Assembly (NCBI GenBank): GCA_940671915.1
Contig: CALNVZ010000554.1
Span: 240,304-304,303, forward strand
Direction of reading: 5' to 3'
Length of the DNA stretch: 64,000 nt
Source of the DNA: Paracentrotus lividus
Lineage: Eukaryota > Echinodermata > Echinoidea > Camarodonta > Echinidae
Position 1 is the stretch's first letter. Each line of letters starts with the position of its first letter. Of this stretch, positions 1 to 10,737 are shown piece after piece. The notes below the pieces were generated by a model that was given only the letters and a program-made list of their open reading frames with translations, did not search any database and had not been told where the DNA came from. Both the position numbers and the translations under genes were made by a program.

Positions 1-1350
1 TATCAAAAGTCCTAAGGATTTCGAGTGGTGAAAAGGGTCAAAAGTCAAAGGTCAATAAAGGTCATTTTTGGCCTTATATCATGTAAAAATGATGTAATGT
101 CATGTTTGTTTTCACTTATAACTTGAAAATTAGTAAAGCATACTTAACAGAACTGTGGTCAATTATGTATAACAATATGCAAATAAGATGAGCAGGTTTG
201 GTAGTAACCATATGAAGGTCAAAGGTCAGAGGTCAATAAATGTCTAAAACGTGTGAAAATGAAAAGAAATTGCCGTTATCCTAGGCATAACTAACATACA
301 ACTATACATACAGTCAATATGGTTCAACCTCACAAAATATGAAACATGTATCTTAATCAGTAAAAATCTCCTCTACAACATATCAAAAATCCTAAAGATT
401 TCGAGTGGTGTAAAGGTCAAAAAGGTCAAAGGTCAATAAAGGTCACCTTTGCCTAAAATCATGTCGAAATAATGTAATCTCATGTTTGTTTTCAACTATA
501 ACTTGAAAATTAGTAAAGCATACTTAACAGAACTGTGGTCAATTATGTATAACAATATGCAAATAAGATGAGCAGGTTTTGGTGGTAACCATATGAAGGT
601 CAAGGTCAGAGGTCAATAAATGTCTAAAACGTGTGAAAATGAAAAGAAATTGCCGTTATCCTAGGCATAACTTAAAACCCAGTACAGGTATGTAAACCAA
701 ACTTAGTTAAATTTGTTAGTACAATATTTGAAGGTTAAAGGTCAGAGGTCAATGGATATCCAAAACCTGTGAAAATGATGAGAAATTTCTTTTATCCTAT
801 GGCCAGCTCGAGATCTACTATAGAGAACTGTGACCCAAACTTTAGCCTCTATTGATACTTAGGCATGAATTTATATGGTTTTGGTGACAACAATATTAAG
901 GTCAAAGATCTCAGAGGTCAGTAGATGTCAAGAAACCTGTGAAAAGATGAGAAATTATTTTGTTTTACATGAGGAATGCTGACTAAACTTGGGGAGTTAA
1001 ATTATATTGATAATGAGCAAATTAACATATAGGAGCACACGAGGTGACAGTCATTACAGGTCAGAGGTTTTAGATGTCAAAAATCCTGTAAATATGATGA
1101 AAAATTTAGGTTCATTGCATTGTGTATATGAGAGACAAATGAACTTTGCAAGTAGTGACAACTATATTTTGAAGGTCAAAGGTCAGAGATAAGTAAATTT
1201 TTTATAAACAAGAACGTTGTGTACCTATAACCCTAACTTGAGATCCACTTGAGGAGTGTGAACCAAACTTGTTTTAGTTATGTATATTGATAGGTAAATT
1301 TATGACCTTGAGCATGTTTAGGATCAAAGGGCAATATCCTCCACAAAATT
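1..1350 (+). repeat. Imperfect satellite with AGGTCA half-sites, plus orientation
   Basis: The block begins with a 380-bp direct repeat (1-380 against 381-665) and continues as shorter diverged monomers. Each monomer carries AAGGTCAAAGGTCAGAGGTC or a close variant, at about 217, 593, 735, 897, 1058 and 1171. A conserved tail with CTGTGAAAATGA and TTATCCTA follows. The half-sites are spaced one base apart (DR1), the classical layout for RXR/HNF4/COUP-type receptors; binding here is inference. No coding potential is seen. Confidence 0.8.
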
Positions 1351-3149
1351 ATAAGATATTACTTTTGTTACCTTTTTTAGCGATAACTTTAGACTTTAGT
1401 ACAAACTACATGTAGGTAATTGCAACCACACTTGATTAATGGGTGTAGAAATCTTGGTAGCGACCAAGATAAAGTCAATCGTTAACGTTGTAGATAAATA
1501 TTTTTAAAGTAATGGAAAACCACAATATCATGAGAAGATCTTAATGAAAATGCTTAAATTAGGCACAATAGCTGGCTCATATAGCTGCATCCTTGCCAAG
1601 AAATAAAACATCCATGGAAATATTCATATCTTATTCTCTGGCAATGTTCTTACAGTCATTTCAACAACTAAAAGTTTTAGGTGGAATATCCATTAGTATT
1701 GAGCTCCTGTCTCAAAGAGAAGCGCCCCACCCCTCTCAGGCGGTCGTTCCTGTGATTTCCGGGAAAAGGGGTGCACATGTATTTTAGGGTCCCAGTTCAG
1801 GGGGAAAATTCTGAAAATCATTGAAATATGGTCTCTTCGCATTTCCCCCAAACTGTTTTTAATTAGGGGTAGTTTCAAATTTTTGGAGCAATTTCATAAT
1901 AGGGGCCCGTATAATATAATGAAAAATAATACCGCTGGTTGAGGGGTAATTTGCTAATTAACTTCCCCTCCAAAGTCTGTAAAAAGCATCACCATCTCCT
2001 CAAGTGAATTATTCCTTTCCCTTGATCAGTGTATGATGATTAGCAGAGCCTTTCACCTCACAATTTTTGTTGACAAAAAATAAAGAATAAGGCAGGGGCA
2101 AGGGTGGCAATTCGGGCCACAGATCTACATAGTAGATGTATGTTGAAGGCAAATGTATCTAGCATCACAGTAAAGGTTTATTGTCATGGAAGAGAAAAGT
2201 TGGATGGACTTAACGTACCATTTGTGAAAATGAAAATGCTCGACAAAATTGAAGGCTTTTATGAGGAAATGCTATCTCAATTTAATTCTAAGCCCTTAAC
2301 ATCATAAACATAAAACATATTATGGTTACTGTGTATAAGAGTTACACTACAATGATCTTATCTCTTTTATGTTACACGGAATACCTACCAAAAATAACTA
2401 ATAGCCACAAATGAATCCATCACAATTAAATCCTGACTGCTAGTATTCAAAATGATCTTAAAACATTTTACCAGAACACGTCAGCATAATGTAGTTCCTA
2501 CAAATGTTTGGTAAAACAATCAATCTGGCAATTACTTTTGAATCCCTTCAAATACTTCTCATGCTCTATTTTCAATCCTGGATCTATGAATGCACTTTTT
2601 TTGCGGTTAGCATGAATATTTTATCATTTTTACATATACTTTTGGTGACCTATCGGATATTTGCAGTGTTACACGTACCATCAAAATCATGGGACTATTC
2701 AACAAGGCTAGGTTGAAAGTCATTTTATCAGTGGAACACAAACTATGTACATGCACATGTACATGTTTTTCATTATTTTGACATAGGTAGCTGCCCAAAA
2801 GATCATTATATCATTAGTCCCTCTTTATACATAATCAACCGAACTTTTGATAACATTAATGAAACAAACTTCTCGTCATCTCATGAGTAAATTTGTCTTT
2901 CGTCATTAATTGACATTAAATTCTTGAAACATCTAGTTACGTTGGCAATACTCAAGTGCCATGAAACCGCAATAACCTTCCTAATTATCAAGTGCTTGCG
3001 AAGTAATTGTGAAGACAAGGGATTTCATTATACTGAAAAAATAGTTTACTGTCATACATATGTGTCCTTCGACTTTGAAAGAAGTTTACCATCCGCAGGT
3101 CATGGCCTCATCTCCCATTCAGTAGTCCCTTTCATATTTTGGACAGGAT
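1351..3149. other. No recognisable gene
   Basis: AT-rich sequence without a recognisable family. A short plus-strand frame at 2104-2307 (67 codons, opening on GTG) looks slightly protein-like but has no motif, no clear start and no splice context, so I do not call it a gene. Short GT/CA tracts lie near 2745-2770. Confidence 0.5.
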
Positions 3150-3777
3150 TTAAAGGAGGAGTCCGGGATGAAAATTAAAAAGTTTTGTAAAGTAAGTAAA
3201 ATTTAAACAAACACAACACAGAAAAATTTCATCAAAATCGGATGAAAAACAACAAAGTTATGCATTTTTTTAGGTATTGAATTTTTTGTTGTATAAACAG
3301 TTCTTGGCATCGTCTCACTGTCTCATTTGAATATTTGAATATTCAAATGAGCAAAATGATGATGTCACAGTCCCCCTACTCTTGTGTATTTTATTATATG
3401 AAATCCTATTTTTTCTCATTTTTTCATATATTCCATATACAGAAAATCTATCCCTCATAATGAAATAGTAAAAGCACTAGTGACCTTGAACATTCCACAA
3501 GGATTAATACCTGTTTTATGTCCTTGGGGCAGAAATCTTGATAATTGGATATTCAACAATAAATACCAAAAAATAGGTAGGGGACTGAGACATCTATCAG
3601 TTGCCAATTTGAAGATAGCAAAAACTGTTTCCTAAAAAAAATTCAAAACCTAAGAAAATTCATAACTTTGCTATTTCTGATCCGATTTTGATATAAATTT
3701 TACTTTAGTGTGTGTCCTTTTAGATTTTACTTTATTTTTCAATAATGCAAAATCCAGCCCGGAGGTCCTATTAAGCT
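3150..3777. mobile_element. MITE with inverted arms of about 240 bp
   Basis: The left arm (about 3150-3395) and the right arm (about 3555-3777) are inverted copies. Shared blocks include TCAAAATCGGAT, AAAGTTATG and CAGTCCCC, and the outer ends share a CCGGG core flanked by AGGA/TCCT. The centre contains a small palindrome around TTTGAATATTCAAA (3326-3355). No transposase is present, so this is a non-autonomous element. I could not fix a convincing target-site duplication, so the superfamily is left open. Confidence 0.7.
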
Positions 3778-3954
3778 ATAAAATGACATTTTAATGACCA
3801 TTGCCCTTTGCATAGTTGTCATTTAAACTTTGTATTTCATCTTCTTACATTCATACAGAATTGCTTCAAGTTTGTTTGACATTCAGAAACTATCAGTCAT
3901 TGCCAAAACATAAGTAGTTTCTCATCTTTTCTTTTTTACAGGAATTAGACATTC

Positions 3955-4470
3955 ATATTGGTGACCCCTGACCTTTGACCTTCATGGAAGTCACAAAAAA
4001 CATTTATTTAGTTACTATAAAGTATGAAGATCACAAGTTTGGTGAAGTGCCCAGTTATGATTACCCAAATCTCTAAAAGTTCATTTGCATGATAATTGAC
4101 CCAAAATTTAATATAACATTGACCTTTGACCTTTGAATAGATACCGGTCATCAAAGCCTTCAAAATTCATTTCAACATCAAGATTGCACTTGGTTTGGTT
4201 GACATTATTTTAGTCGATCTCAAGTTATAGTATAAGCCCAAAGGAACTTTCAAAAGATTTACACAGGATTTTGGATTTTTTATATACCTCTGACCTTTGA
4301 CCTTCAAATATTTATCACCAAAACCTTACAGGTTCATTCACTAACAACATTGAGCACAGTTGGTTGAACCATACCTGTAGAGGACTCAATGTATAGCTAG
4401 GACAAAGGAAATTTTCGTGGCATTTTCCAGGTTTTGACGTTATTGACCTCTGACCTTTGACTTCAAATGG
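3955..4470 (-). repeat. AGGTCA half-site satellite, minus orientation
   Basis: Reverse-complement relatives of the 1-1350 monomers. TGACCTTTGACCTT-type motifs occur at about 3966, 4120, 4292 and 4443, and the flanking words (TTTGGTTGA, TTTTGGAT) match the minus strand of the first block. Each motif is again a one-base-spaced direct repeat. The two blocks therefore form a loose inverted pair around 1.4-3.9 kb. Confidence 0.75.
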
Positions 4471-4486
4471 TTAATCATCTCTCTCG

Positions 4487-4566
4487 CCTCGTGGGACGTA
4501 GGACTCGTGGGACCGAGGTCTCGTGGGACGTAGGACTCGTGGGACCGAGGACTCGTGGGAAGACCC
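4487..4566 (+). repeat. 16-bp minisatellite
   Basis: About five copies of a 16-bp unit alternating between CTCGTGGGACGTAGGA and CTCGTGGGACCGAGGA. It directly abuts the left arm of the large inverted repeat starting near 4568. The period equals that of the array at 50368-50765, though the unit differs. It could be a tandem-repeat outer domain of a fold-back element, but no matching array sits at the right end. Confidence 0.85.
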
Positions 4567-4567
4567 C

Positions 4568-5333
4568 GTGTAGATTGATATTATGTTACACCACTAGGGA
4601 TTAATGGCACTGAGGAAATAATGGGTCAAGTTAAAAATGTGCTGGTAAGAATAAACAAGACATAGAAAAATACACAGGTAGGTGTTTTGAGACCAATATG
4701 GATTATGGCATTGAGGAAATAATGGGTCAAGTTCAAAATGTACTGGCAATTAAGGTTAACACAAGAAAATACACAGGTAGGTGCTTTGAGATCAGTAGGG
4801 ATTAACGGCAACGAGGAAGGGTTTCTCATAAAGCTGATTATCAGGGTCCATGATTTCATCTATGTGGACAGTTATACAAAGGATTAACGATGACCTCAGG
4901 AAACACTGGGTAAGGTGACCATCAGGTTAAGTATTCATGAAGATCAGTCAAAACATCAGGAAACCATGTTTTCTATTGATATGGAGATAGATGAAAGGGG
5001 GCTTTCGATGATACAAATCAACACACTGGGATTAGAGTGAGTGAAATGGAGGGGGAGAGAAGTTTAGTCAGGAAAAAAAAATGATATGAAAATTATTTAT
5101 TTTTATTAATGTTGATCAATTGTTCTCCCAGCGCGACTTTCATAACACAATATTACTCCACAAGCACTGTCTCTAGGCGTCACCGTCTTCAGACATCCGT
5201 GCATGGAAGGAAAAGGGGACCCGCCCTTTTGAACACCTTCAAGGGAAATATTAAGACTTTAAAGAAATATCGCAAAACTTTTTTTTTTTTTTTGATGTGA
5301 TGTCGGTATTTAATTTGTAATTTATAATTATCA

Positions 5334-5370
<37 letters not shown>

Positions 5371-5722
5371 CATCATTATTATTATTAATATTATTATTGT
5401 TATTATTATCAACATCGTCATCATCATCATCATCTTCTTCTTCTTCATCATCATCACCAGTATTATTCTAAGGTCTCCATGTCGTCTACATCTTTGTACT
5501 TTCTTTGGTAGATGGGGGTTAAATCTTAACCAACAGTCTGTTATTCTGAATCCAGAATCCTGGATGAAACTAATAATTATTCTGCAAGCGTATTTTAATT
5601 GCAGGAATGTAATAATGTTGCCGATGGAGGGCACTATATTGTTGAAATGGTTTATAAAAAAAAAAAATATTTTTTATTGAAAATAATAACCTTATCAATT
5701 GGGGGCGTTATATCAATGAACT
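4568..5722 (+). repeat. Left arm of the large inverted repeat
   Basis: This arm is matched in reverse complement by 9708-10737, 17954-18089 and 19546-19848. It starts at GTGTAGATT (4568), matched by AATCTACAC ending at 19848. It contains two internal subrepeats, each with AATAATGGGTCAAGTT and ACACAGGTAGGTG (4615-4690 and 4713-4800), then a segment with TTCAGACATCCGTGCATGG, an ATT/TCA microsatellite and TCAATTGGGGGCG. The middle stretch, about 5000-5180, is less well conserved. The arm is cut at 5722 by the hAT MITE and resumes at 6437-6442. Confidence 0.85.
5338..5457. repeat. ATT and TCA/TTC microsatellite
   Basis: Runs of ATT, then TCA and TTC trinucleotides inside the left arm. The counterpart in the right arm is at about 9996-10080 (ATG/AAT runs). 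Long isoleucine- or methionine-rich frames here are repeat translations, not genes. Confidence 0.9.
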
Positions 5723-6428
5723 CAGAGTGGGTAGATAGAGAGAGAGAGTGACGACACGCGTACCCAAAACTATGTGCGCACAGTCAAAGGTCAAACATGG
5801 GGAGCTGAAAGGAACTATTTTTGTGATCATTGCGCAATTATGTTGAGGCGCATCCTGACCGCGCATACTTAGTACTGGCAGCGTATGATTAAAACACATG
5901 AGCTTAAGCCCAGCGCACACATTGCGATGCGATTGCACTAAGATCCGATTGCAACAAAATTGCAGTGTGTGCGCCAACCTGCAACACGCTGCAACTGCGA
6001 TGCGATGTGTTGCAGAAGAATCGCAGACCAAATCTCAGACATTTGACATGTCAAATCTTCCTGCGATTTTCCTGCGATTTTGATAATTTCAGCCAATCAG
6101 ATTGGCTAGAGATGGAGGTTGTATTACTACGCGCCTGCGCGTTAAAGAGGGGTACCATGGTGATATGCAGCGCCTGTTGCAATGTGTGCGCTGGCCTGCG
6201 ATGCGATTGCACTGCGATGCGATTGGCAATTTGTTGCAATCGGATCTTAGTGCAATCGCATCGCAATGTGTGCGCTGGGCTTTATTGCAACAAAAAAAAA
6301 AAAAAAAACTGAATCAGCTGTTGAGGGCATCAGCTGCTTATGAAATAGTTCCGTTTTGAGCCCCATGAAAAAATTGACCAATCAGAGACGACTTCCGTTG
6401 TCGCACCTCTCTCTATCTACCCACTCTG
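5723..6428. mobile_element. hAT-type MITE with 8-bp target duplication
   Basis: The ends are inverted: the left begins CAGAGTGGGTAGATAGAGAG and the right is its reverse complement ending CTACCCACTCTG. Direct copies of AATGAACT flank it (5715-5722 and 6429-6436). An 8-bp duplication plus CAGAG termini is the hAT signature. The other arm of the large inverted repeat, near 9708-9725, reads ATGATCAGTTCATTGATA and gives the uninterrupted target, proving insertion. No transposase is present. A Harbinger-like MITE lies inside it. Confidence 0.92.
5907..6281. mobile_element. PIF/Harbinger-like MITE nested in the hAT MITE
   Basis: It has a 52-bp perfect terminal inverted repeat (5907-5958 and 6230-6281) beginning AGCCCAGCGCACACATTGCG. 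The element is flanked by TTA on both sides (5904-5906 and 6282-6284), the trinucleotide typical of PIF/Harbinger insertion. The interior is saturated with the words TGCGATGCGATTGCA and GTGTGCGC in both orientations. It has no ORF of its own. Identical arms suggest recent insertion or hairpin gene conversion. Confidence 0.88.
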
Positions 6429-6442
6429 AATGAACTGATCAT

Positions 6443-7825
6443 CAGACCTGGAAAGTCTTACACTGGCCAACTACTCAACCTTACTCAGCATATTGAGGAT
6501 GGTTTTGAGAAGGGCCTGATCACAGGAGCTGCTTTTGTAGACTTATCAGCAGCTTACGACACTGTCAATCATCGGATTCTAGCCAAGAAGCTCTTTGATC
6601 TGACTAAAGACCTGACGTTCACAGAGTTCATCCAAGCAATGCTATCCAACAAGCGTTTCTTCGTAGATCTCAATGGAAGCCACAGTAGATGGCGCACCCA
6701 GAAGAATGGCCTACCTCAAGGGAGTGTCCTTGCGCCTCTCCTCTTTAACATCTACACCAACGACCAACCAGTCCATCCAGATACCAGGAGTTTCATATAT
6801 GCAGATGACCTTTGTATCGCCTCGCAGTCTTATTCATTTGAGGAAGTTGAAGCTGCACTTTCATCTGCCCTGGATGGTCTTATCCCTTACTACGCATCTA
6901 ACCACCTTCGCGCAAATCCCAGATCAGCGTCTTCCACCTCAAGAATAGGGACGCTAACTGCCAGCTGAAGGTTAAGTGGTATGGGAAGGCCATACAGAAT
7001 ACTCCCAACCCAGTCTACCTCGGGGTCACCCTAGACCGCTCCCTGACCTACAAGTATCACATCTTGAAGACAAAGAAGAAAGTCAGTGCCAGGAACAGCA
7101 TACTGAAGAAGCTAGCTAATCCGCACAACAGCCCTTGCCCTTTGCTACTCAGCTGCAGAATATGCCTGTCCTGTCTGGGGTACATCAGCCCATGCTTCAA
7201 AGATAGACCCATCACTCAACAGTGCCTGTAGGGCCATAACAGGTTGCCTGAAACCAACCAAGGTAGACGACGTCTACATCCTGAGTGGCATCGCCCCTCC
7301 TCACATTTGGAGGCATGTTCACTCCCAAAAAGAGAAACTTAAGCAAGAAAATGATCCACTCCATCCTCTCTTCAACACCATGCCTGCAGTTAAGAGCTTA
7401 AGATCGAGGTACAGTTTTCTTCATTCTATCGTGCCCCTGAACTAAAGCACCCACAACCGTAGGCTAGACCTCTGGTCAACCCGCCTTGCATCTGCACCAC
7501 ATAGTGTCAACACCAGTCCAGAAGAGTCCCTTCCACCAGGATTCCGTGAACCTTGGCCTTTCTGGCTGTGTCTAAACCGCTTGCGAGCTGGAGTTGGCCG
7601 TTGCAAGGCCCTAATGGTCAAATGGGGCATCAACACTGAAGGACGGCCAGTGTGCGAATGCGGAGAGGAGGACACCATGAGTCACCTCCTACAATGCCCT
7701 CTTCTGCCTTCCCCCTGTTCCCCAGCTGATCTATACCCTTTCGCCTAATGGGATGCGTTAAGTATCTAATGGGCACAGTCTGAATCAAATTCTAATTGAG
7801 AGAAAGGACTCGAGAAGAAGAAGAT
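6443..7825 (+). mobile_element. 5'-truncated non-LTR retrotransposon (LINE) with RT fragment
   Basis: Translation gives reverse transcriptase blocks in order: FVDLSAAYDTVNH (motif A, about 6537), NGLPQGSVLAPLLFN (motif B, about 6700) and FIYADDLCIA (motif C with YADD, about 6790). A thumb-like segment with NPVYLGVTLDRSLTY follows near 7005, and a C-terminal Cys/His segment with CECGEEDTMSHLLQCP near 7655-7700. Frameshifts and stops after about 6945 make it a dead copy. It ends in a short GAA-rich tail at 7811-7825. The 5' end falls exactly where homology to the other inverted-repeat arm stops (GATCAT), so it is a truncated insertion. A Jockey/CR1-like clade is likely; the exact clade is not settled. 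Confidence 0.9.
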
Positions 7826-8045
7826 AGTTGACCCGAAAATCTATTTTATTGAAAACAATGACACTGCCCCTACACAGGCAATATATCCATGGTATAGATT
7901 GTTCGGAAAATCTTTTCCATGCGAAAGAATAACATTGCCCATAGAGGGTGCTACATCTGATAATATAATAAATTTCATATTTTTATAAGGATAAGATTTT
8001 GCAGTTGCGCTGTTGTGACGTGGTATCATCACATGACGGCATTGC
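7826..8045. other. Inner flank of the inverted repeat, no gene
   Basis: Contains short diverged phrases such as ATTGCCCATAGAGGGTGC that resemble phrases in the right arm near 9630-9650 and 9820. It probably continues the arm beyond the LINE insertion, but the match is weak. Confidence 0.4.
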
Positions 8046-8165
8046 GGGCGTAGATTGTGGTGTAGATTGTGGTGTTACGGGTGCAGAGTGTGGTGTTACG
8101 GGCACAGATTGTGGCGTTACGGGCGCTGATTGTGGCGTTACGGGCGCTGATTGTGACGTTACAGT
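8046..8165 (+). repeat. 21-bp minisatellite upstream of the 202-codon ORF
   Basis: About five units of the form GGCGTTACGGGCGCTGATTGT, two with small changes, starting with two shorter units. TGACGTTACAG closes the array and TGACGTGG lies just before it. Being a multiple of three, the array is open in frame and gives an artificial CGVTGAD peptide repeat. It sits about 140 bp upstream of the ATG at 8300, so a promoter role is possible but unproven. Confidence 0.8.
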
Positions 8166-8299
8166 ATCTTACAGTGATTACATCATGATCATTGAGACGT
8201 AACGGCGTCAAAGTGCCACAAGATGTCAAAACAATATAATACTGCAATTTCGTTGTTATAATATCATTTGCAACCTAAACTACGTCAATTGAAGTCAAC

Positions 8300-8908
8300 A
8301 TGAATACTGTCCCAAAACGTTTCGCCTGTTCACTATGCGATAAGACGTACAGTCGTAAATTTGACATAAAGAGGCACGAACAAAATGCACCTCGTGACAT
8401 GGAAAATGACGATGAACTGAATGATTATGACAATGAATTATCCAGTGATGACGAGACTACCCATGCAGACAAAGATTCTGAAATGACCGAATCAGAAAGC
8501 GGCGAAGGAGAAGACACAGGAGACCTAGAAGATAACTTTACTTATCAAGGATGGTTGAAACAAGCCATGGCAGCAACCGATGAGATGAGAAATGAAAAAT
8601 ACGAAAAATATATCTCCAAGGCAATGAGCGATGCAGAAGCTACAGAACATGCTCATATAAAAGTATTATGGGCAGTCAAACGCATCTTTTTCGACCACTA
8701 CTCCTACTTCTTACGACATAACTTGAACCTTAAAAAAGATGACACTAATCAGGAAATTCTGACTTATATAAAAAACGGCATGAATCTCCGGAAAGCAGTT
8801 CAAAGGGTGATAGCCAGACACGGGGCAGAGTTTGATGTCATAGTTCAATATCAGGAAGAATATGAGGATGAAGAAGAAATGGAAGAGACTGACGAAAGCG
8901 ACAACTAG
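8300..8908 (+). CDS. Hypothetical acidic protein, degenerate C2H2-like finger, 202 aa
   Basis: An intact intronless frame with ATG at 8300, A at -3, and stop TAG at 8906-8908. Residues 8-26 resemble the start of a C2H2 zinc finger (FACSLCDKTYSRKFDIKRH: C10, C13, H26), but no second histidine is at the expected spacing, so zinc binding is doubtful. Residues about 33-78 are strongly acidic with many Asp/Glu/Ser. Residues about 80-180 are mixed charged and aromatic (GWLKQAM, FFDHYSYFLRHNLNLKK) and look helical. The tail from about 184 is again acidic. I do not recognise the family. It lies between the arms of the large inverted repeat and could be that element's own protein or a retroposed host message, since a poly-A tract follows 270 bp later. 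Function unknown. Confidence 0.7.
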   Translation: MNTVPKRFACSLCDKTYSRKFDIKRHEQNAPRDMENDDELNDYDNELSSDDETTHADKDSEMTESESGEGEDTGDLEDNFTYQGWLKQAMAATDEMRNEKYEKYISKAMSDAEATEHAHIKVLWAVKRIFFDHYSYFLRHNLNLKKDDTNQEILTYIKNGMNLRKAVQRVIARHGAEFDVIVQYQEEYEDEEEMEETDESDN

Positions 8909-9203
8909 GGCACATTGTGCAGAATAGACTTTGTATCAATAGGCTGTATAATTATCATGTTAAAAATGGGCGCTCTGTCAATTTTGGCGAGTTACTAGAA
9001 AGTGACCTTATATCAATTCAAATCATAACAAATCATGTTTTTTGATATACCTTTTTTAGATAGACAATTGCAATCCTGACTGTTTGTCAATATCATGTTC
9101 TACTTGGATTAAATTAATGATATTTGTATAGTCTTGTTTTCCTTTTGTGCTTTGTCACTCCGATCCCTCATTAATAACAAAAAAAAAAAAAAAAAAAAAA
9201 ATC
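8909..9203 (+). other. Putative 3' untranslated region ending in poly-A
   Basis: AT-rich sequence after the stop codon, ending in 23 or more A residues at about 9180-9203 preceded by CCTCATTAATAAC. There is no canonical AATAAA just upstream. The layout (intronless ORF, 3' tail, encoded poly-A) resembles a reverse-transcribed message; an A-rich slippage tract is the alternative. Confidence 0.4.
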
Positions 9204-9337
9204 CATCACCGTATATCTTGACCCATCCCAATTTGACCAACCATCAAGACAATACATTAAAGCGATGTCACTTCACGATAAAACAAACATAATTATACAT
9301 TATAGGTATAGTATTATTGGTAGAGATTAATTCCATT

Positions 9338-9500
9338 CACACATAATATAATATAATATAATAATGGTATTTTATTGACAACTCAAGAAACAAATTACAA
9401 AAAATTCATTCTTTACATAATACAACATACACAATAAAGTATTACAATATAATCACATTTTCACGATGGCAGAAATTCTGAATTGTTGCGATAATGTTTA
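9338..9500 (-). mobile_element. Possible LINE 3' end with TATAA-type tail
   Basis: On the minus strand the segment reads into GTCAATAAAATACCATT followed by ATTAT repeats (9338-9365 on the plus strand). This is the usual look of CR1/L2-like LINE 3' ends with short tandem tails. No coding remnant was seen, so the call rests on the tail alone. Confidence 0.3.
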
Positions 9501-9707
9501 CATTTAATAGATAGCCTGTTAAAACCTCACAACTCAAATAATAGCCTATTGCACGGTTTCTTTCAAAATGCTGGAGAACTCTATACCAGAAATACATATT
9601 AAATATATATATTGGACGGTTTGATACTATATATCGCCCTCTATCGGCAATGCTATGATTTCCAATTAAAGATTTTTGAATAATTATTTCTAGAGATCTT
9701 GGGACTC

Positions 9708-9762
9708 CAATGATCAGTTCATTGATATACCGCCCTCAATTGATAAGGTTATTATTTTCAAT

Positions 9763-9799
<37 letters not shown>

Positions 9800-9994
9800 A
9801 CAATTTCACCAATATAGTGCCCTCCATCGGCAACATTAGTACATTCCTGCAATTAAAATTGGCTAACCGAATAATTATTTGTTTCATCCAGGATTCTGGA
9901 TTCAGAATAACAGACTGTTGGTTAAGATTTAACCCCATCTACCAAGGAAAGTAAAAAGATGTAGACGACTTGGAGACCTTAGAATAATACCAGT

Positions 9995-10026
<32 letters not shown>

Positions 10027-10322
10027 AGAAGAAGATGATGATTATGACGATGATGATGATAATAATAATAATAGTAATAATAACAAAGATAATTATAAAT
10101 TACAAATTAAATACCGACATCATTTTTGTATTTTTCTTTAAAATGTTAAAATTTCTCTTGAAGGTGTTTAAGAGGGCGGGTCCCTTTCCTTCCATGCATG
10201 GATGTCTGAAGAGGTCTTTTTTTTTCAAACAAGCAAGCTATATGATAAGTTGAATAATTACCCAAAGTTTTAAGCAGCTCTTGTTATTCTCAAACCACCC
10301 ATCCCCCTCCCCCCCCCCCAAG

Positions 10323-10359
<37 letters not shown>

Positions 10360-10737
10360 TATATAAAAATCTTTGTTGGAGAATGGTGGATCGTCACTAT
10401 ACACTCACAACTTCGTGACTTGCTGATGTTACGGCGTAAACGCCACAACGCCATAATGTTACATTCCGCGACGCCGTTTTGCGGTAAAACGGCGGAATAG
10501 CGACAAAATGGCGGAATGGCATAGTGATAGTCCTAATTAAAACAGTGGAAGTGAAATAGATTGTAAGCAGGCTAAGAGGCAGGATATACCGTTCCCTATT
10601 ATTCTTCCATTGACTTGATTGGAGGGAATTAAAACATCCGGTATAAAGCGCCGCTGTGCGGCGTTCACGCAGCGGGCCGCAGCTTTAACTTTCATTTGTA
10701 TCACCGAAAGCCCCCCTTTCATCTTTCTCTATATCAA
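9708..10737 (-). repeat. Right arm of the large inverted repeat, inner part
   Basis: Reverse-complement match to the left arm. TGATCAGTTCATTGATAT pairs with the empty hAT target. The 9820-9960 stretch (GTGCCCTCCATCGGCAACAT, CAGGATTCTGGATTCAG) pairs with about 5490-5640, the ATG/AAT microsatellite with 5338-5457, CATGCATGGATGTCTGAAGA with about 5190-5210, and GTATCACCGAAAGCCCCC (10699-10716) with about 5000-5020. The 10220-10690 stretch is poorly matched and contains extra material, including a poly-C/poly-A run at 10309-10357. Confidence 0.8.
10386..10527. repeat. CGGCG-rich insert, possible small MITE
   Basis: Bounded by GTCACTATAC and GCATAGTGATAG, an imperfect inverted pair. The interior repeats the words ACGCC, CGGCGGAAT and AAACGGCG in both directions. 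The matching part of the left arm lacks it. The small size and short ends make this a tentative call. Confidence 0.4.

Noticed and set aside
2104..2307. 67-codon frame starting at GTG
   Set aside because: No ATG, no family resemblance, no splice or promoter context; too short to support.
5251..5634. 127-codon frame with runs of Ile and Met
   Set aside because: Translation of ATT/TCA microsatellite in the inverted-repeat arm.
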